From Notamacropus eugenii (Eukaryota > Chordata > Mammalia > Diprotodontia > Macropodidae): a stretch of DNA of 64,000 nt. The translations under genes and the position numbers were made by a program. The notes beneath the pieces are model-generated. The model saw only the letters and a list, made by a program, of their open reading frames with translations. It was not told the DNA's origin and made no database searches. Numbering within the stretch: the first letter of the stretch is position 1; the number at the start of each line of letters is the position of its first letter. Where the stretch lies: positions 394,720,853 to 394,784,852 of the forward strand of contig NC_092872.1 in NCBI RefSeq assembly GCF_028372415.1, written 5' to 3'. Shown in pieces: positions 56,190-64,000 of this stretch.

Positions 56190-56315
56190 ATGTATTAGAA
56201 TGTGAGCTCTTTGAGAGCAGACATGTTCTTACTTTTCTTTTTGTATCCCTGCCACTTAGCACAGTGCTTTGCCAATAATACAAGATTAATAAATGTTTAA
56301 TTAATTGATTGTAAT
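56190..56315 (+). mobile_element. L2 3'-terminal fragment
   Basis: TTAGAATGTGAGCTCTTTGA, TTTTTGTATCCCTGCCACTT and AATAAATGTTTAATTAATTG. Confidence 0.8.
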
Positions 56316-56411
56316 TTATTCATTCACAAAAGAGGATAATAAAGCATTTAAGTAATAATATTAAAACATTGCACCAGAAATACTAATAGACATGTAATCT
56401 AAAGTTGGGTT

Positions 56412-56425
56412 AAAAAACACAAAAC
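56412..56425. repeat. Target-site duplication, left
   Basis: AAAAAACACAAAAC, identical to 57711-57724. Confidence 0.85.
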
Positions 56426-57710
56426 GAGATCTATGGAGAAGGGAAGAATTCTTTATTAAAGGAGAGATAGAAAGCATTATGAAATGCAAAATGGGTAACT
56501 TTGATTACATTAAACTGAGAAGTTTTTGCACAACCAAACCCAATGCAACCAAAATCCAGAGGGATGTAGTAAATTGGGAAAGAATTTTTACAGCTAAGCT
56601 CGGGGATAAAGGCCTCATTTCTAGAATATATAGAGAACTGACTCATATGTATAATCATACAAGTTATTCCCCAATTGATAAATGGTCAAAGGATATGAAC
56701 AGGCAATTTTCAGAGGAAGAAATTAAAGATATCTATAATCATATGAAAAAATGCTCTAAATCACTATTGATTAGAGAGATGCAAATCAAAACAACTCTGA
56801 GGTAGCACATCACACCTATAAGATTGGCAAACATGACAGAACAAGAAAATGATAAATGCTGGAGAGGATGTGGGAGAGTTGGAACACTAATTCATTGTTG
56901 GTGGAGCTGCGAGCGCATCCAACCATTCTGGAGAGCAATTTGGAACTATGCCCAAAGAGCTACAAAAATGTGCATACCCTTTGACCCAGCAATATCGCTA
57001 CTAGGACTATATCCCCAAGAGATCATAAAAATGGGAAAGGGTCCCACATGTACAAAAATATTTATAGCAGCACTCTATGTAGTTGCCAAAAACTGGAAGT
57101 CAAGAGGATGTCCATCAATTGGGGAATGGCTGAATAAATTATGGTATATGAATTTAATGGAGTACTATTGTGCCATAAGAAATGATGAACAAGAAGACTT
57201 CAGAGAGGCCTGGAAGGACTTATATGACCTGATGCTGAGTGAAAGGAGCAGAACCAGGAGAACTTTGTGCACAGCAACGACCACAGTGTGCGAGAGTTTT
57301 TTCTGGTAGACTTGGAATTTTGTAATAACGCAAAAACTTCTTATAAAAAAAAAAAAATCCCAAAGGTGGTTCTCAAGGCAAAATGCCTTCCACACTCAGA
57401 GAAAGAAATATGGAAGTCATTCACAAAATGTAGCAGATCATGTTTGTGTATGTGTATGTGTTTGTGTATCATGTTTTGATTTGTTATATGATTTCTTTCA
57501 TTTATTTTAGTCTGACTACATAGCATGACTATAGTGAAAATATACTCAATAGGAAAGTATATGTAGAACCTATACAGAATTGTATGCAGTCGTGGGGAGG
57601 GAGGGGGGTAGTAAGGGGCAGGTGTGGGGGGGATAAAATCTCAATTGTATGGCAGTGATTGTTGAACATTAAAAAATAATAATAAAAAAAATAAAAAATA
57701 AAAAAATAAA
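56426..57710 (+). mobile_element. Recent 5'-truncated L1
   Basis: About 1.28 kb, closely matching the 3' part of the 6.6-13.5 kb element but in opposite orientation. It begins within ORF2 ([23 protein letters not shown]), contains the 3'UTR with G-runs (57594-57618), and ends in an A-rich tail with AATAAA units. A perfect 14-base duplication shows a recent insertion. Confidence 0.95.
56434..57309 (+). pseudogene. L1 ORF2 C-terminal part, one stop codon
   Basis: Encodes only the C-terminal third of the reverse-transcriptase protein, so it cannot work. One TAG at 56803-56805 replaces the Tyr codon of the family's RYHITP block. Otherwise the frame runs open from about 56434 to 57309, with [20 protein letters not shown] before the stop and [18 protein letters not shown] after it. 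Amino-acid differences from the longer copy are few, so both belong to the same young subfamily. Confidence 0.92.
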
Positions 57711-57724
57711 AAAAAACACAAAAC
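57711..57724. repeat. Target-site duplication, right
   Basis: Partner of 56412-56425. Confidence 0.85.
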
Positions 57725-59249
57725 ATTGAATTATCAGATAATATATATAGATCATTGAAATTTTCCAGAAGAATATCCACAAATGACCTTTGATGAAATT
57801 AACAGTCAAGAAAATTATTTATGACCTTTTCTTGTAAGCATTTTAAGTTTAAGTGCCCAGATCCCAGAGATTTTACTGGCTCAATTTCCCAAGTAAAGCC
57901 ATATTTCTGGACAGGCAGGAATAGTAGAGAGGGGCAGAGAAAAACACCAATTTTACATTGCAGCAACATATAAAGACTGGTGACATTTTCAGGTTTCAGC
58001 TAATTTTCCAAAAATCACCTGCAAACCCTGAATCAAATGTTAATTTTAAGATTTCAAAATTTAACCATTCTCTCATCCTAAATTATTTTATATTCAAACA
58101 TATTTACCTTTTTTCTTACACTAGGAAAAGCATATTTTTTCACATGTAAATATTTTTCAACATGTACGCAGAGATTTGCCTCAAATTTTTTAAATATTTT
58201 TACTATTTGGAGTGAAATTAAATGTGAAAAATTCTAGCTATGAGTTATTTTACTAAATAGTTAAGTAAATCTATTTAAATTACATTATAAAGAATATATT
58301 TTTCTTTCTTTGTTTGTTCTGAAATTAAGAAATGAAACAAGCATTTCCATGACAAAGTAAAATAGAAAAACAGTGATGATTGCACAATTTTAATCACCTA
58401 CAATAATTATCTTTACAAACATTTCCTTATTTTTATCTCATCTGTTTATTGAGCTTTCTTACTAAGAAGCATTATATATTAAATGTTTAAAATATAATTC
58501 ATCTGCACTGATTCTGAAAATGTTTCACAGTCATGAAATTAAATTATTCATAAAAAGTTCTGAGAATAATAAAATACTAACATAAAACTTTTTACCTAAA
58601 GATAGATGTACTTATTTCTTCTGAAACCTAAGTTATGAAGAAATCTTAATATATAAATTATCATTTTGTTAAGAAGCAATGTGTTTGATTCCAAGTTCAT
58701 TATATTGTGTCATTTTTTTCATCTATGTGATTTCTCCCGGTCCCATCTGTCCTCCTCTATTTATAGTCTATGAATTATTTTGATTTTGTGATTTCCCAAC
58801 AAGTTTCCAAATTAGTTTAGATTGTTTCAGTTCATTTTTTAGGTTTGTTTTACTATTTCTTTGCTACCTTATAATTGCAAATTTGAATTTATGGTTTTCA
58901 CAGTTTTCTCAACTAGTTGAGAATTCCTGTGAAAACAGTGTCAAAAAGGGCATCTGCTCTAATTAACTCTGTTTCTCAACCATCCTATGATATTTTTAAT
59001 TAATTTCAGTTTAAAGCATTTGAATTTCATTTCTAGCTTGACAATAATCTCTCTTCTTTCCCACCTAGGGAAATGTATAAAAATTACATGGATTTAGCTA
59101 GTATGAAGATGACAATCCTATCTAGAAATTTTGGATTCTAAAATTAATATTTAGATTTCAACATATAAAATATCTGATAAAATATATATCATAATTTATT
59201 CAGAAAATATAATCAAAGACATGTCAAACTTTCTGGAGAAATGGATATC
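57725..59249. other. Unassigned AT-rich sequence
   Basis: No gene or recognised repeat. Confidence 0.4.
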
Positions 59250-59800
59250 TGTCAGACTGATCAGTATGGGGATTTCTTTATAAATGCGGTGATCACAAAT
59301 TAAATGATTAGATGAAGAGATCCAGAATATCAAGAAAACAATCCTGATTTCTACTACCCCCACTTCCTACAAAGTATAGGCATAAAGGGATATTTATGAT
59401 ACCACCAAAAGTATCTATCTACAAACAAAAGCTGGGTTCATTTAAAAGGGATGTACTAGATACTTTTGAAATAAATATAGGAGTAAATTTAGTATGCCCA
59501 CAATCTCCACTGTTTTTTACATAGTTTTGAAAATGCTAGTAACAGCAATGAAACAAGATGAAGAAGTTAAAGACAGATAGAAAATGAAGATATAAAACTA
59601 TTCTTATTTGTTGATGACGTTTTATTTGGAAAATCCTAAAAAATCAGCAAAGAAACTAATTCATACAACTAATAGATTTAGCAAATTCACAATCTACAAA
59701 ATATAACCTCAAAAGTTAACAGTGTCTTTACATGATAATAACAAGATCTAAGAGGAATTAATGAAAAAGGAAATTTCCTCAGATGTATAAAATATATGGG
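59250..59800 (+). mobile_element. Old L1 ORF2 fragment with RT core
   Basis: Badly frame-broken RT core: a CPQSPLFF-like piece (family GCPLSPLLF) near 59500, then LFVDDVLF with FADD changed to FVDD (59607-59618), followed by a KIL/ISKETNS-like piece. Confidence 0.75.
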
Positions 59801-60376
59801 GATCAATCAATGCAGTGATCTCATTTTCTGTTCTTTGTGTTCAATGAAGATTTTAAAATTGTGACTTTATATGAAATGTTTTCTTTGCATTCTTCTGATT
59901 CAGAAACATCACTGGTGATTGCATTTGTGGTGCAGTGTGTATAGGACCTGTGGAGATAGAGAACATGATCACCACTAGCTAGTAGCTTACAATTATGTCA
60001 TAGACGGTATCATCTTTAAAATTAATTCCTGTCATCTAAAAAGTAGAAAATATTGATTTTGTAAAAAATATTCAGTACTTCTCATGAAATCAATTTCTGT
60101 TGCATCAAAGGGGAAGCAATTTTCAAGGTAGTTGTGACCTTTGGAGCAAACAGGACAATTTAGAGTGCCCTAGGTTCAGCTACTGCTGGCAGTGATTTTC
60201 CACCAGTCTATTTGTCTTCTGAAGTTGAAGAACTATCATTTTTACCATCACTAAGTAAGGTCTTTTGAGAAAGAAGGAAAAACCAGAAGTTAGATCAATT
60301 ATTTCTTTCTAAAATCTCACATTAAACAAACAGAGAATATCCTACAATTTCATTTCTTCCTTCTAAGCTATCATTT
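59801..60376. other. Unassigned sequence
   Basis: No gene or recognised repeat. Confidence 0.4.
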
Positions 60377-60389
60377 TCTCTCCCTCTCC

Positions 60390-60460
<71 letters not shown>

Positions 60461-60488
60461 CCTCCCTCCCTCCCTCCCTCCCTCCCTC
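60377..60488. repeat. (CT)n(CCCT)n polypyrimidine tract
   Basis: About 112 bases of pure pyrimidine: CT units, then CCCT units. Confidence 0.97.
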
Positions 60489-60654
60489 ATCATTATTATT
60501 TTAACAAAGTATAGGAAAATGATCACTTTCTTTGACTATGGATTACAAATAAAAGCTAATAAAATTACTTTCAAATACTCAAATAGATCTGTGTTCTCAT
60601 CATTATGGGTAGTCCCTTCAACAATATAGACTGAAATTCACTCATACTGTCCGT

Positions 60655-60716
60655 AGGCAGCAAGGTGGTAGAATGGGTAAAGTTTGGAGCCTAGAATCAG
60701 GAAGAGCTGTGAAAGA
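60655..60716 (+). mobile_element. Truncated tRNA-type SINE head
   Basis: GGCAGCAAGGTGGTAGAATG and GAATCAGGAAGAGCT, the 5' head of the SINE family at 36.9 kb. It ends abruptly at the possible LTR. Confidence 0.7.
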
Positions 60717-61365
60717 AATTGCTATTTTTATTATATTAATAACCAGTTATTATTTAGGACAAAGTTTTATTTTTTTCCTCTTCATTTCCTCAGCCCTTGT
60801 AGGTCGATCAATCTCTGAAGGACATTGCTGATAGATGGGATTGCCCAAATCCTCTGGATATATTATGTTCTGTGATCTTGGGCAGGATCCCACCCAAGAG
60901 AAGACTTTACTTTGTTTAGAATATAAACAGAATTTAATCTAGTTGAATTCTGGACCTTAGGAAATACGCCCATATCAATGTACCTCTCCACTGGAATTTA
61001 TTGTAACCCAGCCTATAAAGGAGAAAACCAACCAGAGCAGTCTGGGTAGGAAAGGTTTTGTTCCTCCAGATTGTTGGAGGTGACTGAATCTCATATTCAA
61101 GTAATGTTCTCAACAAGAATTGTAAAGTTTTAGCCTACTTTATCACTAAAATGTCCACCATCCCAATAATTGTTCACCAGACTAGGATTGATTTCCACCT
61201 GTAAAGGGCACCTCTTTTTCCAAAGGTATTTAAGTATTCGGTGATATCTGTGGTTTTGTCTATGGTTACTGAAACCATTGACCATCAATTTATTGATTAT
61301 CAGCTAGTTTAATAAATTAATGATTAATTACCCAGAAATTCTGTCCCTCAGGCTATTTATTAATT
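60717..61365 (+). mobile_element. Possible retroviral-type LTR
   Basis: Begins TGTGAAAGAAATTGC directly after the SINE fragment and ends near CAGAAATTCTGTCCCTCA. An AATAAA lies about 35 bases before that end (61312). The end resembles the minus-strand copy at 29.5 kb. No viral coding sequence is adjacent. Boundaries and class are uncertain. Confidence 0.4.
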
Positions 61366-61369
61366 CATC

Positions 61370-61550
61370 TGAGCTAGATTTGTGACACTGAGGAAGTCAT
61401 TTAATTTATTTTGCCTCCGTTCCTTGTCTATATAATGGAGATAGCACCTAGCTCATAGGGTTATTGTGAGGATAACATGAGATAATTGTAAAGCACTTAG
61501 TATAGTGCCTGGTCCATAATAGTTGCTAACTAAATGTTTGTTCACTCTAT
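61370..61550 (+). mobile_element. CORE-SINE (MIR/THER-type)
   Basis: GTGACACTGAGGAAGTCATT, GATAGCACCTAGCTCATAGG, GTTATTGTGAGGATAACATG and GTGCCTGGTCCATAATAG. Confidence 0.85.
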
Positions 61551-61929
61551 CCCTTCTGAGTAATTCTTGTCCACATTCCATAGATTTTCTGTAGCTCACA
61601 ATGCTGAAGGCCTTCATAATTTCCTTTTAAAATCCTAGAGATTCCAATGGAGCACAGTCTAATAATATTTGCCATTGGAGCATACCCCTCCCCCCATTAT
61701 ATCTATATGTTGACTTAGAAATGCAAATGAAACATTAATTTTGAATATCTGTTTTGCTTACACATAAAGTACCCCCACTTTCAAGTTATATAAGGATATT
61801 TCAGCCTCAGTGGGTTCAAGGAGAAAACAGTGTTCAGGTTTCTTGTTCTCACCATAACAAAGGAAGAACTTCACAAAAATAGCCCAAAACAAAACTCAAC
61901 ATCTATCTCTTAAAAAAAAAAAAAAGAGC
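61551..61929. other. Unassigned sequence
   Basis: No gene or recognised repeat. Confidence 0.4.
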
Positions 61930-62345
61930 TCCATCATTAATCAATAACAAGGAAGCTGTAGCATGTGCAGCAACCACATCCTGTCAAAACCATATTGGCA
62001 GACAGGCTAAACCAGGTTAAGGGTAACCAACAAAACTTAAACCCCTCAGTCAGGTAGGGGGATGTGTAGCCCCAGCATGTGAAGACTTCTAATGGAATGG
62101 GTGGAAAAGGCCAATTTGTACCAACGGAAACCTTGGTCAGACATTGAGGACACCAAGGTCATCTACTGCATCCTGGGCCTTCATCAGTCATCTTGACTTT
62201 TGTCTTGCCACTGAACTTTGATGATACTGGAGGAAAGAGGAAGGCTGATAGCTTTATGCAATTCTGCCTCACTTAAATTCATGTGCACATTAAGACATCA
62301 CTCCATGAGGTTACTGGTCTTCTTTGAAATAGAGGGCAAACAAAA
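61930..62345 (+). mobile_element. RTE-tailed SINE, long copy
   Basis: Complement of the 46.4-kb copy plus more 5' sequence (AACCAGGTTAAGGGTAACCA near 62010). It ends GGTCTTCTTTGAAATAGAGG, then CAAAAACAACAGCAATAACA, matching the GTCTTCTTGGAAGATGAAGG plus CAACAACCACC tail of the RTE LINE at 930-965. Confidence 0.82.
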
Positions 62346-62549
62346 ACAACAGCAATAACAGTTTGGCTGAAGTAGAAGGTGGCCTTAAGACTGGACAAAG
62401 AGGTAAGCTGGTGTCAGATCACTTAAGTCTGAAATTGTAATTGAGCTCAGTCATTAAGAATTAAAGAAATAGCGGGGCTAAGCCACAAAGACTGAGAAAT
62501 AGCAGGGAAACACTTCAGTTCTCCAAAATTCCCCTTCAAACAACTTTAA
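62346..62549. other. Unassigned, possibly L1 5'UTR start
   Basis: No clear features. May belong to the following L1 5'UTR. Confidence 0.3.
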
Positions 62550-62990
62550 CACTTCAAAATGAATTTTATAAAAGGATGGGGTGAAAGTTTCCCAGCCCAA
62601 GACAAGTCAGAAGGTTCACAAGAAAGGCCCATCTCCTTGGACTGAGCTCTCTAGCACACACCATGCCATAAAAAAACTGCAGCAGGTTTTGAGGGTAACT
62701 GAAATGAAGTAGCAGTGACAGTTTCCAGAGCTTTCAGCCCACAAATGGAAAGAGGGTCAGACAACTAGTCAGAATGAGATTATAAACTTCCCTTTACTGG
62801 TCCTGGGTGCAGGACTCTGCTACATTGCCCACACATGGATCCAGGTTGCAGTCCTAGGACACACTCTCAGGGAAAGTAGGAATGATTGTGGTCTCTCATA
62901 GAGCAGATCATAGATCAGGAGAGCAGTGATCATATCTTTCCTTAGATCATATCACCTTGGAAGAAATGAATTTTTTTAAAAATTAAGTAT
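62550..62990 (+). mobile_element. Old L1 5'UTR
   Basis: GTTTCCCAGCCCAAGACAAG, GAGCTTTCAGCCCACAAATG, GGTGCAGGACTCTGCTACAT and ATCATATCACCTTGGAAGAA are in the order I know for a marsupial L1 5'UTR. ORF1 of the same orientation follows after an interruption that contains a SINE. Confidence 0.6.
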
Positions 62991-63119
62991 AGAGGGAAAA
63001 ATAAATATGAAGTAGAGATAATTCTCCTTCCATGAGTTTTTATTAAAGGTACCATTCAAACGACAACATGTTAAAATATAAATTTAGGGAATGACTAACA
63101 TTGAGTATGCATAAAATTG

Positions 63120-63240
63120 AGCAGCAATAATAGAGTTGTGTTTGTACTTCTTCGCAAAGAGGACCATGACATCAAAATGATGACATGACTTGCACTTAAC
63201 TTTGAGTGAGGGAGGATTGTACAAGATCACACACACACAA
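63120..63240 (-). mobile_element. RTE-tailed SINE fragment
   Basis: GTACTTCTTCGCAAAGAGGA, CCATGACATCAAAATGATGA and TGACTTGCACTTAACTTTGA. Inserted between the L1 5'UTR and ORF1. Confidence 0.8.
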
Positions 63241-63304
63241 TTATTTTATACATTTGTTTACCTGGTTCATTGATACCTAACCATATAGCTAATATGTATC
63301 AGTA

Positions 63305-63350
63305 AAAAAAAAACAAAAAACAAAAAACAAAAAAAAACAACAAACATAAG
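63305..63350. repeat. A-rich (AAAAAC)n tract
   Basis: Runs of A broken by C. Confidence 0.9.
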
Positions 63351-63359
63351 CAAGAAGTA

Positions 63360-64000
63360 AAAATGAATCTTGACCATAGAGAACTTCTATGGTGACTGGG
63401 AAGATCAAAACACAAACTCAGACGAGTACAACATTGTTTACATACCTAAATTCAAAACCTCAAAGTGGAATATGAGTTAGTCTGAAGCCATAAATTCCTT
63501 CTTGGAAGAACTCAAGAAGAATTTTAAAAGTCAAATAAGAGAAGTAGAAGAAAAATTGGGAAAAGAAATGAGAGGTATGCAAGAAATAGTCAACAGATTG
63601 GAAGAGGAAGTACAAAAATTAACTGGAGAAAATAGCTCCTTAAAAAGTAGAATTGACCAAATGGAAAAGGAGATACAAAAGCTAACTGAAGAAAATAATT
63701 CCTTAAAAATTAGAATTGGTCAAGTGGAAGAGAATGACTCTATGAGACATCAAGGATCAGTGAAAGAAAATCAGAAGAATGAAAAAATAGAACAAAATGT
63801 AAACTACCTCATTGGAAAAATAACTGACCTGGGAAATAGATCCATGACAGATAATTTAAGAATTATTGAAAGCCATGATCAAAAAAGAAAAAAAAACAAA
63901 GCCTACATATAATCTTTCAAAAAATCATCAAGGGAAATTACCCTGATATCCTAGAACCAGAGAGCAAAATAATCATTGAAAGAATTTGTCAACCTGAAAG
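63360..64000 (+). pseudogene. Old L1 ORF1, partial, runs off the window
   Basis: N-terminal part frame-broken (63360-63500). Then an open frame at 63502-63912 with a coiled coil (VQKLTGENSSLKSRIDQ, MEKEIQKLTEENNSLKIRI) and the start of the RRM-like domain (TDNLRIIE). A frame break near 63870-63900 (A-rich) ends it, after which GNYPDILEPESKIIIERI-type sequence continues in another frame to the window edge. Same family as 11398-12579, but with fewer coiled-coil units. Confidence 0.88.

Overview
The window reads as a gene-desert segment of a mammalian nuclear genome, most likely a marsupial. It is AT-rich and CpG-poor, with many microsatellites. It is dominated by L1 LINEs, L2 LINEs, MIR/CORE-type SINEs, and SINEs whose 3' ends look like RTE/BovB elements. 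I recognise the L1 3'UTR, inter-ORF and 5'UTR types and the RTE-tailed SINEs as marsupial-type from memory; no database was searched. I see no functional host protein-coding gene, no tRNA, rRNA or snRNA gene, and no CRISPR array. The only recognisable host gene is a dead processed copy of SH3BP2.

Layout. 1-1330: decayed RTE-type LINE tail followed by an L1 3' end. 1331-6554: old SINEs, an old L1 fragment and unassigned sequence. 6555-13556: a near full-length minus-strand L1 with a perfect 15-bp target-site duplication, intact ORF1, and an ORF2 broken by one frameshift and one stop. 13611-16690: an older ORF1-only, HAL1-like L1 on the minus strand, holding a nested 150-bp L1 3'UTR insertion. 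17.3-17.8 kb: dinucleotide and ACATAT-type repeats. 18616-19403: 5'-truncated L1. 19388-21749: CORE-SINE, then the SH3BP2 retrocopy. 21900-22200: an isolated CpG-rich block of unknown identity. 22380-24430: L2 reverse-transcriptase remnants broken up by microsatellites. 24.6-34.4 kb: SINE and L2 tails, one possible LTR, and long unassigned stretches. 34440-36560: 5' half of an old L1. 36.9-41.6 kb: a dense SINE cluster. 43338-45260: a long L2. 46.4 kb: RTE-tailed SINE. 47-53 kb: mostly unassigned. 53.7-57.7 kb: L2 and L1 pieces, ending in a recent 5'-truncated L1 with a 14-bp duplication. 59.2 kb: L1 RT remnant. 60.7 kb: possible LTR. 61.9-64.0 kb: RTE-tailed SINE and an old L1 5'UTR/ORF1 running off the window.

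How the pieces relate. L1 machinery plausibly explains the recent insertions and the SH3BP2 retrocopy. The RTE 3' tail at 900-968 matches the 3' ends of several SINEs, which suggests an RTE-SINE partnership. L2 and MIR/CORE elements form the older layer. No new defence, regulatory or metabolic system is evident. The best leads are the L1 ORF1 coiled-coil repeat variation, the long L1 inter-ORF spacer, the SH3BP2 retrocopy and the CpG-rich block at 22 kb.
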